Shown here: positions 1 to 7,721 of the stretch, one piece after another | Position numbering within the stretch: position 1 is the stretch's first letter | How the letters are laid out: every line of letters begins with the position of its first letter | Source of the DNA: an uncultured Lachnospiraceae bacterium | Lineage (GTDB): Bacteria > Bacillota > Clostridia > Lachnospirales > Lachnospiraceae | Length of the DNA: 29,313 nucleotides | Assembly (NCBI GenBank): GCA_910577165.1 | Contig: CAJTLX010000027.1 | Coordinates: forward strand, 1-29,313 | Reading direction: 5' to 3' | Program-made: the position numbers and the translations under genes | Notes under the pieces: generated by a model | What the model saw: only the letters and a program-made list of their open reading frames with translations | Database searches by the model: none | Told to the model about the DNA's origin: nothing

Positions 1-588
1 CAGCTGCAGCGCGCTCTAGGGGATAGGTACAAAGTTTTTAATGCCGGGGTGACAGCACACTGTGTAAGTAATGAGCTGTTTAACGATGGCAGGGTAATGG
101 GCCTTCCCTATGTGCGCACCGATCAGTATGCGAGGGGGCTTGCAGAAAAAGGGGATATCTATGTACTTTTACTCGGAACGAACGATGCGCAGGACGGGAT
201 GCTTGATGATGGGAGTGCAATCGATCCGTGGGGTAATATTTTTTCCAGGCGGGAAAATTTTGTAATGCATTATGAACGAATTCTTGTGGATATCCGAAGA
301 ACAAATCCGGATGCAAAAATCTATATTGGCCGTCCGACTCCAATTCTTAAATGTATCTGGCCAAAACATCAGCAGCGATATCTCGATGTAATTTTGGAAA
401 AACTAGATGAAGTAATAAAACGCAATCCGGATACCTCAGTTATTGATTTTTACGGAGAATTCCGAAAAAGAAGAGAGGAATGGCTGCATAGAAATTATCA
501 GTCGGATGGATTGCATCCGGGGGCGGGGGGAGCAGAATTGATTTCACAGCTGGTGTACCGGGCAATTTCTAATGATTTTAATATTTAA
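1..588 (+). CDS. SGNH/GDSL-family hydrolase (probable esterase), 5'-truncated by window edge
   Basis: The frame is open from base 1, so the gene begins outside the window; the GTG at 49 is internal. About 195 residues remain. The SGNH fold is seen from the block II-like sequence VFNAG near the left edge, the block III motif G-T-N-D at 175-186 (Asn stabilises the oxyanion hole) and the block V motif D-G-L-H at 505-516, which supplies the catalytic Asp and His. Block I with the nucleophilic Ser lies off the window. No membrane segment is seen in the visible part. Members hydrolyse ester bonds on carbohydrates or lipids; the exact substrate cannot be read here. With an AraC-type regulator 58 bases downstream on the same strand and two arabinoxylan glycosidases elsewhere in the window, a carbohydrate esterase is a reasonable guess, but only a guess. 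Confidence 0.85.
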   Translation, partial: QLQRALGDRYKVFNAGVTAHCVSNELFNDGRVMGLPYVRTDQYARGLAEKGDIYVLLLGTNDAQDGMLDDGSAIDPWGNIFSRRENFVMHYERILVDIRRTNPDAKIYIGRPTPILKCIWPKHQQRYLDVILEKLDEVIKRNPDTSVIDFYGEFRKRREEWLHRNYQSDGLHPGAGGAELISQLVYRAISNDFNI

Positions 589-646
589 GGGGTATTTCTG
601 AGAAGATAGTAGTTTTTACACTATATTATAATTTGGAGAAAACAGT

Positions 647-1426
647 ATGTACCAGATAAAATATGTAGTAGTGGATTCCTGCTTTGAACCGGGATATAGG
701 GTGGAGATGGCGGCGGGCATTCCGGTCTGGATGTTTTTGGTATTTAAAACGCCGACGGCGGTTTTCATTGAAGGACGATTGACAGAATGTGAGAAGAATA
801 CCTGCATTCTCTATCCGCCGATGACCCCCATTGTGTACGAGGCGCGCGGCGAAAGTTATCATCACGAGGAATGGATTCATTTCCTCTCGGATGATAAGAA
901 ATTAAAGGAGCCGTATATCCCGCTTTTACGTCCGATTAAGTTGATCAACCCAGATAGTGTGCGGGAAATTATGCGGCTGCTGGCATATGAAAATATTGCA
1001 AATTATTCAGAGCGGGAAAATTCAATGGAGGCACTGATGAATTTGCTGATCTATAAATTGCATGACTCAAGTGTAAATATGGGGACGGCACATATGGATT
1101 CCAGGCTGATTCGTCTGCGATCGGAAATTTATCTGCATCCGGAGAAGGACTGGACGGTGCAGAGAATGGCGAAGATGGTGTATTTGAGTGAGAGCCGTCT
1201 GCACACAATGTATAAGGAAACTTTTCACATTACCTGCATGAATGATGTGATTATGAGCCGCATTCAGTATGCAAAAAATATGTTGGAATGTACGGATAAA
1301 CCTGTTTCGGATATTGCATTGATGTGCGGATATCATGGAAACGAGCATTTTTGCAGGCAGTTTAAGGAGAAGACCGGACTTACCCCCGGACATTATCGGG
1401 AGAAATATTCTATTCTAAAAGTATAG
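647..1426 (+). CDS. AraC/XylS-family transcriptional regulator
   Basis: A 259-residue protein with the classical two-part layout. Residues about 20-80 look like the N-terminal sensing cupin (aromatic and glycine-rich beta strands, PTAVFIEG and YHHEEWIHF). Residues about 165-255 are the AraC DNA-binding domain: a first helix-turn-helix at 170-191 (VQRMAKMVYLSESRLHTMYK) and a second at 218-242 (PVSDIALMCGY then FCRQFKEKTGLTP), matching the family signature. The ATG at 647 follows a GGAGA ribosome binding site, and TATAAT lies at 627-632 without a clear -35 box. The family usually activates neighbouring carbohydrate genes in response to a sugar. The upstream esterase is the likely local partner; direct repeats near the GH51 promoter (26593-26613) could also suit an AraC-type protein, though nothing links the two directly. 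Confidence 0.93.
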   Translation: MYQIKYVVVDSCFEPGYRVEMAAGIPVWMFLVFKTPTAVFIEGRLTECEKNTCILYPPMTPIVYEARGESYHHEEWIHFLSDDKKLKEPYIPLLRPIKLINPDSVREIMRLLAYENIANYSERENSMEALMNLLIYKLHDSSVNMGTAHMDSRLIRLRSEIYLHPEKDWTVQRMAKMVYLSESRLHTMYKETFHITCMNDVIMSRIQYAKNMLECTDKPVSDIALMCGYHGNEHFCRQFKEKTGLTPGHYREKYSILKV

Positions 1427-1470
1427 AAGGGAAGGGGAAACTGCCCAAAAATATGGCAGCTTCCCCCTTT
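1427..1470. terminator. Bidirectional terminator between convergent genes
   Basis: AGGGGAAACTGCC and GGCAGCTTCCCCCTT form a long stem around a CAAAAATAT loop, with an unpaired A opposite C. It sits between the AraC gene (plus) and the DUF11 gene (minus) and can serve both. The rightward T-run is short (CCTTTCC). Confidence 0.8.
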
Positions 1471-1493
1471 CCTGGAGAGTATTTTATAAATTG

Positions 1494-2348
1494 TTACACG
1501 GTTCCACTGATGGTTAAAACGCTTACGCCCGGATTGATCACAATACTTCCGGTGGTAGCGTCGCGTGTATAGGTGGCAGCAGGGACAGTAATTTGCCCAG
1601 CGACACTTGCAAACTCGCCAGTGGTGGCATTATAAGTGTAGTTTGTCGGCGATGTCCAAGCCGTATCATTAAATGTCACAGTAATTGGATCTAAGATCGG
1701 GTTAAACGTATCAGTGACAATCACATTGTCCGCAGCCGTGGCCGGGGTATTGCCATTATTTTGAATAACAAAGGTGTAGGTGAGCTGTCCGTTTTCCGAG
1801 ACTGTGGTCGGGGAGACTGACTTGCTAATAGTTAACATTGCTGTGTCAGCAGCTGCGATTCTCTCTGTTGCCACAAGATCGTTGGTCAGTCCCGCACCGG
1901 ATACTCTCGCTGTATTGGTGATGGTGCTGCCAGAGGCGAGCGGCGCGAACTGATTGATTCCTGTCTGGTAGACAAGAGCGGTGTTCCCGTTGGCTGGCAC
2001 TGAGATCCCGGTTACCGTAAGACCATTTTCCGCGGTGACTGCAGGGGCTGGCTGTAATGTGCCGTTAACATAATATTTGATTGAGCCGTCCATATAGGTC
2101 AGAGGGGTAAGTGTGCGCCCCGCATTGGTGTACGCACCAAGATCGTCCGTGAACGTTAAATCAGTGAATGGTACATTGCCTGAATTGACGATGGTGACAA
2201 TATAGGTGGCAGTATCACCTGCAACATAGTCCGGCAGGACGGCGTGTTTTTTTGCGGAGAGTACTTCCACAAGTTCGCCGGTAGTAATATTGGAAGTGGT
2301 GGTATTGCCATTGTAGGAAAGGGTGGCTTGATTGTAAAACGTTGCCAT
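1494..2348 (-). CDS. DUF11 repeat protein without signal peptide
   Basis: A 284-residue protein. The start is the ATG at 2348 because AAAGGAGG stands directly upstream; a longer frame to 2411 adds 21 residues without a ribosome binding site. It begins MATFYNQATLSYNG, an N-terminus typical of a clostridial DUF11 group. It has two beta-sandwich repeats: about residues 25-130 (PGDTATYIVTIVNSGN-like, actually AGDTATYIVTIVNSGN, then FTDDLG) and about 165-260 (LTISKSVSP, LTYTFVIQNNGNTP, VIVTDTF). Thr, Asn, Val and Ala are abundant and there is no Cys. There is no signal peptide, anchor or sorting motif, which is odd for a fold usually found on cell surfaces; that suggests a cytoplasmic or mother-cell/spore-coat location. 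The upstream sequence resembles a SigK promoter (see that entry). Function is unknown. Confidence 0.85.
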   Translation of the reverse strand: MATFYNQATLSYNGNTTTSNITTGELVEVLSAKKHAVLPDYVAGDTATYIVTIVNSGNVPFTDLTFTDDLGAYTNAGRTLTPLTYMDGSIKYYVNGTLQPAPAVTAENGLTVTGISVPANGNTALVYQTGINQFAPLASGSTITNTARVSGAGLTNDLVATERIAAADTAMLTISKSVSPTTVSENGQLTYTFVIQNNGNTPATAADNVIVTDTFNPILDPITVTFNDTAWTSPTNYTYNATTGEFASVAGQITVPAATYTRDATTGSIVINPGVSVLTISGTV

Positions 2349-2447
2349 ATATGCCTCCTTTATATACTGAGCGTTATTGTAAAAAATTGTAAGTTGCGAT
2401 TGCACTGGCACTGGGCTCAGCGCAGGCAGCGATTGTCGCTGTCGGTA

Positions 2448-2475
2448 TATTATATGAAAGATTTTGTTGAATGGT
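2448..2475 (-). promoter_or_regulatory. Possible SigK-type sporulation promoter of the DUF11 gene
   Basis: On the minus strand ACC is followed by 16 bases and CATATAATA, fitting the mother-cell SigK consensus (AC, 16, CATANNNTA). The -10 also fits TATAAT, but no TTGACA-like box lies 17 bases upstream. A hairpin CAGCGA/TCGCTG (about 2427-2441) lies between it and the start codon. It is a consensus match only. Confidence 0.4.
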
Positions 2476-2585
2476 GCCAGTCATCATGCATCTGTAATCT
2501 TACTGAGGGCTTATCTTTATCCGAGATTGTGTTATGCCAATATATGGGGAACATAAACCACCGCGGATTTTATGTTATGATTCTC

Positions 2586-2614
2586 TTGCAAATTCTGTCA
2601 CAATAGGATACAAT
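2586..2614 (+). promoter_or_regulatory. SigA-type promoter for the NfeD gene
   Basis: TTGCAA, 17 bases, then TACAAT. Transcription would start near 2621, giving a leader of about 27 bases that holds the GAAAGGGGGA ribosome binding site. Confidence 0.7.
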
Positions 2615-2647
2615 AAAGTAAGATTTATAAGAAAGGGGGATTTTAGG

Positions 2648-3139
2648 ATGTGGTCCATTATATGGCTGGTTGTGTTTATTGTGCTGGTGGTCTTTGAGGC
2701 GGCGACGATGGGACTGTTTACTATCTGGTTTGCAGGCGGCGCGCTTGTAGCATTCCTCGTATCACTCTTTGTGGATATGTGGGCGGTGCAGATGATTATT
2801 TTTCTGATTGTCTCATTTTTGTTGCTGTATTTTACAAGACCGGTTGCAATGCGAAAATTTAATTCTAAGCGTCTGAAAACGAATGTCGAGGATATTGCCG
2901 GCAGAGAGGCGAAGGTGACGGAGATCATTGACAATTACAATGGAACTGGCACAGCGATGTTAAACGGCTTAGAATGGTCAGCGCGCTCGGCGGAGGATGC
3001 GGTAGTGATTCCGGTGGGGGAACGTGTGATGGTAAAGGAGGTGCGCGGCGTAAAATTAATTGTGTCGCCAATGGAAAAGGCATCGGAGGATTTTCCTGAA
3101 AAGCTGATAATAACGCCCGGGGAGAATCAGAAACTGTAG
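2648..3139 (+). CDS. NfeD-family membrane protein
   Basis: A 163-residue membrane protein. The start is the ATG at 2648, behind GAAAGGGGGA; the longer frame from 2534 would overlap the promoter. Residues 1-63 hold hydrophobic segments (about 4-20, 23-42 and 46-62) with a small-residue turn FAGGA, and residues about 75-140 form the cytoplasmic OB-fold of NfeD proteins (G-x-A-x-V, then LNGLEWSARS, IPVGERVMVKEVRGVKLIV). This is the short NfeD form without the N-terminal ClpP-like protease domain. NfeD proteins pair with SPFH/stomatin proteins in membrane microdomains and quality control. The SPFH gene follows 125 bases downstream, which is the standard genetic pairing and supports the call. Confidence 0.9.
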   Translation: MWSIIWLVVFIVLVVFEAATMGLFTIWFAGGALVAFLVSLFVDMWAVQMIIFLIVSFLLLYFTRPVAMRKFNSKRLKTNVEDIAGREAKVTEIIDNYNGTGTAMLNGLEWSARSAEDAVVIPVGERVMVKEVRGVKLIVSPMEKASEDFPEKLIITPGENQKL

Positions 3140-3187
3140 AGGATGCCTCCCATAAAAATCAGACAGGGCAGAGCAAAATTTTTGATA

Positions 3188-3216
3188 TTGCAGATTTTAA
3201 TGGGATGTGGTATGAT
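3188..3216 (+). promoter_or_regulatory. Promoter for the SPFH gene
   Basis: TTGCAG, 17 bases, then TATGAT, located in the gap after the NfeD gene. It suggests the SPFH gene can be transcribed on its own as well as with the upstream gene. Confidence 0.55.
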
Positions 3217-3264
3217 GTTAATGAAAAATTGAAAGAGCCAGAAAAAGGCGAGAAGGAGGGTTTT

Positions 3265-4197
3265 ATGCCAGTAGGAGGATATGTGGCGATCGCATTTGTC
3301 ATCGTCATTTTGTTGATTTTGTCATCGTGTATCAAGATTGTGCCACAGGCGCAGGCGTATGTAGTGGAGCGGCTGGGCGCGTATCAGGGGACGTGGAGCG
3401 TCGGAATTCATTTTAAGGTGCCGTTCATTGACAAGGTTGCCAAGAAAGTGCTTTTAAAAGAGCAGGTGGTGGATTTCGCACCGCAGCCGGTGATCACAAA
3501 AGATAATGTAACTATGCGGATCGATACAGTTGTCTTTTTTCAAATTACGGATTCAAAGCTGTACGCATACGGTGTGGAGCATCCGATTATGGCGATCGAG
3601 AATCTGACGGCGACGACTCTGCGTAATATTATCGGTGATCTTGAACTTGACCAGACACTTACTTCAAGGGAGATTATCAACACGAAGATGAGGGTTTCCC
3701 TCGACCAGGCGACAGACCCATGGGGAATTAAAGTCAACCGCGTTGAATTAAAAAATATTATTCCTCCGGCCGCGATTCAGGATGCGATGGAGAAACAGAT
3801 GAAGGCGGAGAGAGAACGCCGCGAGGCCATCTTAAAGGCGGAGGGCGAGAAGAAATCGACCATCCTTGTAGCGGAGGGAAAGAAAGAGTCCGCGATCCTT
3901 GAGGCGGAGGCGGAAAAAGAGGCAGCGATCCTTCGCGCGGAGGCGAAGAAGGAAGCGACGATCCGCGAGGCAGAAGGTCAGGCGGAAGCGATCTTGGCTG
4001 TACAGAAGGCAAATGCGGAAGGAATTCGCATGGTTAATGAGGCGAGTCCAAGCAAAGCAGTGATCCAGCTAAAGAGTCTGGAGGCATTTGCAAAAGCAGC
4101 GGACGGCAAGGCAACCAAGATTATTATTCCATCCGAAATTCAGGGACTTGCGGGGCTGACAAAAAGCCTTGCCGAAGTTGGTACAAAAGAATTATAA
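3265..4197 (+). CDS. SPFH/band-7 (stomatin-like, QmcA-type) membrane protein
   Basis: A 310-residue protein. The ATG at 3265 follows AGAAGGAGGG; the longer frame from 3205 overlaps the probable promoter. Residues 5-23 form one N-terminal membrane segment. The SPFH domain covers about 24-175: IVPQAQAYVVERLGAYQGTW, VPFIDKV, then VITKDNVTMRIDTVVFFQI and TTLRNIIGDLELDQTLTSR, all typical of the stomatin/QmcA group. Residues about 175-250 are a highly charged coiled coil of near-repeated Ala/Glu/Lys units (KAEGEKKSTI, VAEGKKESAI, EAEAEKEAAI, RAEAKKEATI), followed by a Gly/Ile-rich tail. These proteins oligomerise into membrane cages and scaffold membrane-protein turnover with NfeD. The homopurine-rich coiled-coil DNA creates a misleading open frame on the minus strand. 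Confidence 0.94.
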   Translation: MPVGGYVAIAFVIVILLILSSCIKIVPQAQAYVVERLGAYQGTWSVGIHFKVPFIDKVAKKVLLKEQVVDFAPQPVITKDNVTMRIDTVVFFQITDSKLYAYGVEHPIMAIENLTATTLRNIIGDLELDQTLTSREIINTKMRVSLDQATDPWGIKVNRVELKNIIPPAAIQDAMEKQMKAERERREAILKAEGEKKSTILVAEGKKESAILEAEAEKEAAILRAEAKKEATIREAEGQAEAILAVQKANAEGIRMVNEASPSKAVIQLKSLEAFAKAADGKATKIIIPSEIQGLAGLTKSLAEVGTKEL

Positions 4198-4206
4198 TTT
4201 AATTTT

Positions 4207-4238
4207 TTGCCACGGCTTTTGCCGTGGCAATTTTATAA
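4207..4238 (+). terminator. Rho-independent terminator after the SPFH gene
   Basis: A perfect 10-bp stem, TTGCCACGGC and GCCGTGGCAA, around a TTTT loop, then TTTTATAAGTTTTT. It begins 10 bases after the stop codon. Confidence 0.9.
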
Positions 4239-4550
4239 GTTTTTCTAACAATTATTCAAATATGAATCTTTCTAGTTATCGTTTAAATACTTCTTTTCCA
4301 CTGATCGATAACTCCACTTTTTTATATAACATCTTGTTGACTGTAAGGGTAACAAGATGTTTTTTTTGCGCGGCGAGCAGGAGAAAAAAAGTGGTCTCCT
4401 ACTCAGTTTAAATACTCGTAATAGATCTTTTTCGTGGTTTTATCATAGTTAATATTCCTTTATATTTGGTTTATAGAAATAGGGGAGTTAAGGTGTTGGT
4501 TTATTATATTGAATATTCCCATCCCATAGAATAAATTATTGGAGGCAGAT
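4239..4550 (+). other. Gene-poor gap with extra hairpins
   Basis: No convincing gene between the SPFH and Xre genes. Two further stem-loops lie here: AACATCTTGTT (4328-4338) with AACAAGATGTT (4351-4361) followed by a T-run, which reads as an intrinsic terminator, and GAGCAGGAGA/TCTCCTACTC (about 4375-4404) with one mismatch. The 11-mer GTTTAAATACT occurs at 4281-4291 and 4406-4416, flanking both hairpins. A small non-coding transcript ending at the first hairpin is possible but no promoter could be assigned. Confidence 0.4.
4328..4367 (+). terminator. Second intrinsic terminator-like hairpin
   Basis: An 11-bp perfect stem (AACATCTTGTT / AACAAGATGTT) with a 12-base loop, followed by TTTTTT. 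It lies 90 bases past the SPFH terminator, with no gene between them, so it is either a backup terminator or the end of an unseen small RNA. Confidence 0.65.
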
Positions 4551-4919
4551 ATGGATATAAACTATATAATACTGGGAAAGCGGATTAGACGGGTACGCAA
4601 GCAAAAAGGAATATCATTGGAAAAGCTGGCAGGGTGTATTGGCGTTTCCATAGCGCATATGAGCAATATTGAAAATGGTAAAACAAAATTTAGTCTTCAG
4701 GTGCTGACAAATGTAGCGGAAACATTAAGTGTAACTCCTAATGTTTTATTGGTGGGGCAGGTATGTGTAAAGGGAAAGACCCGCGGTTTGATAGTACAAG
4801 AAATTGATCAGCAACTTTCCAGTTGTGATGAAGCACAAATGTTTGTGATTGAGGAAATGGTACATAACGCCAAAAAACTTTTGGCAGAGTATGAGAAAAA
4901 GGTAAAAAAATTAAAGTAA
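4551..4919 (+). CDS. Xre-family helix-turn-helix regulator
   Basis: A 122-residue protein. The start is ATG 4551, with GGAGG at 4541-4545; a TTG at 4539 would overlap that ribosome binding site. Residues 8-68 form a Cro/CI-type HTH: LGKRIRRVRKQKGISLEKLA, then GVSIAHMSNIENGKTKFSL and VLTNVAETLSVTPNVLL, in the order of the family. Residues 75-122 are a hydrophilic C-terminal part with a Lys-rich helical end, perhaps for dimerisation. Proteins of this size are usually repressors. It lies 270 bases upstream of an ABC-2 exporter that has its own promoter, so it may control those genes, but no operator was identified. Confidence 0.9.
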   Translation: MDINYIILGKRIRRVRKQKGISLEKLAGCIGVSIAHMSNIENGKTKFSLQVLTNVAETLSVTPNVLLVGQVCVKGKTRGLIVQEIDQQLSSCDEAQMFVIEEMVHNAKKLLAEYEKKVKKLK

Positions 4920-4965
4920 AGATGGAATATCGCAGTATTACGTAAAGAGTAATCACAAAGCTATT

Positions 4966-5008
4966 GTAGCCCCTGCCATTTTTGATAATGTGTGGGGGCT
5001 GTTGTTGT
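4966..5008 (+). terminator. Weak terminator-like hairpin after the Xre gene
   Basis: AGCCCC (from about 4968) pairs with GGGGCT about 20 bases later, with TGCCA/TG pairing partly inside; the following GTTGTTGTAT is only moderately T-rich. Confidence 0.4.
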
Positions 5009-5018
5009 ATAAGGGGAG

Positions 5019-5047
5019 TTGCGATAATTGACGAAGTGTGTTATAAT
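5019..5047 (+). promoter_or_regulatory. Promoter of the ABC-2 exporter genes
   Basis: TTGCGA, 17 bases, then TATAAT. Transcription from about 5054 leaves a leader of roughly 135 bases before the ATG at 5190. The leader contains a small hairpin (GGAAC ... GTTTCC, about 5068-5090) but no recognised riboswitch. Confidence 0.7.
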
Positions 5048-5189
5048 CGGGATGGCTAATTACTCGCCAGGAACTTCAGCAGAGGTTTCCGGCAAGTTTG
5101 TATGTTTCTTCCTGATTAAAAGGAAGAGCTTCACCCAGTTTTTGTTATCGGACAAGATACAAGTATGGGAATTGGAAGGGGGGATTTTT

Positions 5190-5876
5190 ATGTTGGAATG
5201 CAGGGATCTTGAGAAAAAATATCTAGGAAAGATTGCTGTGCGCAATTTTAATCTTACCATTGCGCAGGGGCGAGTCTGCGCGCTGCTTGGACCAAACGGC
5301 AGCGGAAAGACGACATGGATGAAAATGGTGGCGGGGCTGATTGCCCCGAATGCGGGAACTATTACATTTTTTGGCGAACCTGTTGGAAAGGAGTCGAAAA
5401 AGCATATCGCGTATATGTCCACAGAACCATTTTTTTACAATTATATGACCACAAAGGATGTGGGGAAATATTATCAGGATTTTTTTGAAGATTTTGATTT
5501 GGAAAAATATGGGGAATTAGTGGAGCGAATGGGGCTTCGAATGAAGGATAGAGCAAAAACGCTTTCTTCCGGGCTTGCCGCCAAATTGAAACTTGCGGCG
5601 ACTCTGGCGCGCCATGCTTCTTTGTATCTGCTTGACGAACCACTCAATGGGATTGATATTATTGCGAGGGAGCAGATTATCGATGCAGTGATGGAAGTTG
5701 CAAGTGCGAATGCGACGATTGTGATGTCGAGCCATCTGGTGGATGAACTGGAAAAATTTATCGACGATGCAATTTTTGTAAAGGAGGGCAGTATTGTGCT
5801 TTCCGGGGAGGCAAAAGCACTGCGCGAGGAGCATGGGAAAACGATTGTGGAACTTTATAAGGAAATTTACGCATAA
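5190..5876 (+). CDS. ABC transporter ATP-binding protein (ABC-2 exporter type)
   Basis: A 228-residue ATPase. The ATG at 5190 follows a purine-rich AAGGGGGGA; the open frame runs back to 5028 but crosses the promoter and leader. Walker A is GPNGSGKT at 34-41, the signature is the degenerate LSSGLAAK from 125, Walker B is LYLLDE at 145-150 followed by P-L-N-G-I-D, and the H-loop is S-H at 181-182. The Q-loop position has no Gln (AYMSTEP), as in many drug or lantibiotic exporters of the BcrA/YxlF kind. The permease gene starts 14 bases downstream, so the two form a transporter. Substrate is unknown. Confidence 0.92.
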   Translation: MLECRDLEKKYLGKIAVRNFNLTIAQGRVCALLGPNGSGKTTWMKMVAGLIAPNAGTITFFGEPVGKESKKHIAYMSTEPFFYNYMTTKDVGKYYQDFFEDFDLEKYGELVERMGLRMKDRAKTLSSGLAAKLKLAATLARHASLYLLDEPLNGIDIIAREQIIDAVMEVASANATIVMSSHLVDELEKFIDDAIFVKEGSIVLSGEAKALREEHGKTIVELYKEIYA

Positions 5877-5890
5877 ATAGGGGGGATACG

Positions 5891-6631
5891 ATGTTAAAAT
5901 TGATGAAATATGAATTTCGCAAGCAGCTGACAACAAAATTTTTGCTTCTTGCGGTGCTTGGACTGCTGGAAATATATTTTCTGTACGGTGTATTTTCCGA
6001 TAATATGGACAAGACAATGCGAGCGGTGATACTTCTTGCCACACTGGCGTTCGCCGGGATTTTTTTTGTCTCGTTCGAATGCATTATGACCTATTATAAT
6101 GATCTGAAAACCAAACAGAGCTATATGCTTTTTATGGTGCCGCAGAGTACGTTTTCCGTGATGGGGGCAAAGATTCTCTCAGCGATGGTCCAGATTGTTA
6201 TGACGGCTGCCGTCTTTGGGGCTGTGGCATTTTTGGATGCCTTTGCGGTTGCGGCACGCTTTGAGCAGATCGATCAGTTCTTTGAGACGATACAGATGGT
6301 GCTGCGCCAGTTCTTTTCGCTGAATATCGATGCGGGGGTAATTGCGATCAATATTGCGGAGTTGGTGATTACTTGGATCAGTATAGTAATTCTTGCGATG
6401 TTAGCCATTACGCTTAGTGCTACATTTATGGCAAATTCAAAATTGCATGGGATTGTCAGCTTTGTCTTTTTTGTAGTGATTCAGATAGGGACAACAAAGA
6501 TTCGCACGGCGATCGTGCTGCCGTTTTCAGGCAATGCGGCACATATTGTGGCGATTCTTGTCTCGTTAGTGATCGCGCTGATTGCTTATCCAGCCATTGC
6601 ATGGATGTTAAAAAAGAAAGTGAGTCTGTAA
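5891..6631 (+). CDS. ABC-2 type permease
   Basis: A 246-residue integral membrane protein starting at an ATG behind AGGGGGG. Roughly six hydrophobic segments can be read: about 15-33, 46-67, 94-118, 150-178, 185-200 and 218-238. Its N-terminus MLKLMKYEFRKQLTTK, basic and amphipathic before the first segment, is usual for ABC-2 permeases. It follows the ATPase gene by 14 bases and is its partner. The family exports drugs, peptides or polysaccharide precursors, or acts in bacitracin-type resistance; sequence alone does not choose among these. Confidence 0.88.
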   Translation: MLKLMKYEFRKQLTTKFLLLAVLGLLEIYFLYGVFSDNMDKTMRAVILLATLAFAGIFFVSFECIMTYYNDLKTKQSYMLFMVPQSTFSVMGAKILSAMVQIVMTAAVFGAVAFLDAFAVAARFEQIDQFFETIQMVLRQFFSLNIDAGVIAINIAELVITWISIVILAMLAITLSATFMANSKLHGIVSFVFFVVIQIGTTKIRTAIVLPFSGNAAHIVAILVSLVIALIAYPAIAWMLKKKVSL

Positions 6632-6749
6632 GGATCAAACCGGGGAATATGTAAATTTTTCCAGAATATACCGAGATTTGGATTAAAGTTTTTTGCGTAT
6701 TCTGTTAAGAGGGATGGGAAAGAAAAGCAAAGAAAGAGAGGATAGAATA

Positions 6750-7601
6750 ATGAGTAACGAGGCAATTGAAAACTGTGGTCATCACTGTGATTCCTGCGGG
6801 GAAAGCTGCGCGGCAAGGGATGCAGAAAAGGTAGATTTCTCTGTGCCGATGAACGCATACAGCAAGGTAAAGTATGTGATTGCCGTGATGAGCGGCAAAG
6901 GCGGTGTTGGAAAATCGCTTGTCACCAGCGCGCTCGCCGTGCAGATGAGAAAAAAGGGATATTCTGTCGCAATCCTGGATGCGGATGCGACAGGACCTTC
7001 GATTCCAAAAGGATTCGGGCTGCATGAACAAGTGATAGCGGACGAGCGCGGTATTCTTCCGGCAGTTACAAAAAATGGAATTAAAGTGATCAGTGTAAAT
7101 CTCCTGCTTGATAATGAGGAAACTCCCGTGGTCTGGAGAGGTCCGGTAATTGCGGGAACCATCAAGCAGTTCTGGAGCGAAGTGGTCTGGGGGGATGTGG
7201 ACTATATGTTTGTAGATATGCCGCCGGGAACAGGCGATGTGCCCCTTACGGTCTTCCAGTCGCTTCCTGTTGTGGGGACAATCATTGTGACAAGCCCGCA
7301 GCAGCTCGTGAGTATGATTGTTGCAAAAGCAGTAAATATGGCGGAGGCAATGGAAATTCCAGTACTTGGATTTGTCGAGAATTACAGCTATATTACCTGC
7401 CCAAAATGTGGGGAACATATGTCTGTCTTTGGCGAGAGCCATATAGATGAGATCGCCGCAAAATATATGCTTCCGGTGCTGGCAAAACTGCCGGTTGATC
7501 CGGCTGTGGCAAGGGCAGCGGACGAAGGAAAATTGGAGGAAATTGAAAATTTCTGGTTTGAGAAGACAGCGGAGTTTTTAGAAAATATTGTAAAAATATA
7601 A
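6750..7601 (+). CDS. mrp: Mrp/NBP35-family iron-sulfur carrier ATPase
   Basis: A 283-residue P-loop protein. The ATG at 6750 follows AGAGAGGA; a frame from 6693 adds 19 residues without support. It opens with a Cys cluster C9-X3-C13-X2-C16-X3-C20, resembling the N-terminal ferredoxin-like motif of NBP35-type proteins. The deviant Walker A is GKGGVGKS at 49-56, then LDADATGPSIPK at 77-87, and DMPPGTGD at 156-163 is the Mrp signature. C217-X2-C220 (TCPKC) is the dimer-interface pair that binds the bridging [4Fe-4S] cluster. Members load and transfer Fe-S clusters in the cytoplasm. It stands alone between the ABC exporter and the convergent CNNM gene; the SufCB genes are 1.7 kb away. Confidence 0.94.
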   Translation: MSNEAIENCGHHCDSCGESCAARDAEKVDFSVPMNAYSKVKYVIAVMSGKGGVGKSLVTSALAVQMRKKGYSVAILDADATGPSIPKGFGLHEQVIADERGILPAVTKNGIKVISVNLLLDNEETPVVWRGPVIAGTIKQFWSEVVWGDVDYMFVDMPPGTGDVPLTVFQSLPVVGTIIVTSPQQLVSMIVAKAVNMAEAMEIPVLGFVENYSYITCPKCGEHMSVFGESHIDEIAAKYMLPVLAKLPVDPAVARAADEGKLEEIENFWFEKTAEFLENIVKI

Positions 7602-7655
7602 AAATAGTACAAGTCATAAACTTCTTAAAAAGAAACCGATATTGTAATTAAATAA

Positions 7656-7712
7656 CCCCAAAAATAGCAGATTTTCATACCTTATCTGTCTACTTTTGGG
7701 GGATTATATTAT
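7656..7712. terminator. Bidirectional terminator between mrp and the CNNM gene
   Basis: CCCCAAAAATAGCAGA at 7656-7671 and TCTGTCTACTTTTGGGG at 7685-7702 (about) pair as CCCCAAAA, TAG, CAGA with two one-base bulges. T-rich sequence follows on the plus side and AATTACAATAT on the minus side. It lies between convergent genes. Confidence 0.8.
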
Positions 7713-7721
7713 TTTCTGGGA

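Noticed and set aside
49..51. GTG start of the SGNH gene
   Set aside because: The frame stays open to base 1 and conserved SGNH block II sequence lies upstream of the GTG.
3758..4012. Minus-strand Pro/Ser-rich frame
   Set aside because: It is a shadow of the Glu/Lys/Ala coiled-coil repeats of the SPFH gene.
6705..7442. Minus-strand 245-codon frame
   Set aside because: It is antisense to the mrp gene, with low-quality composition and no ribosome binding site.
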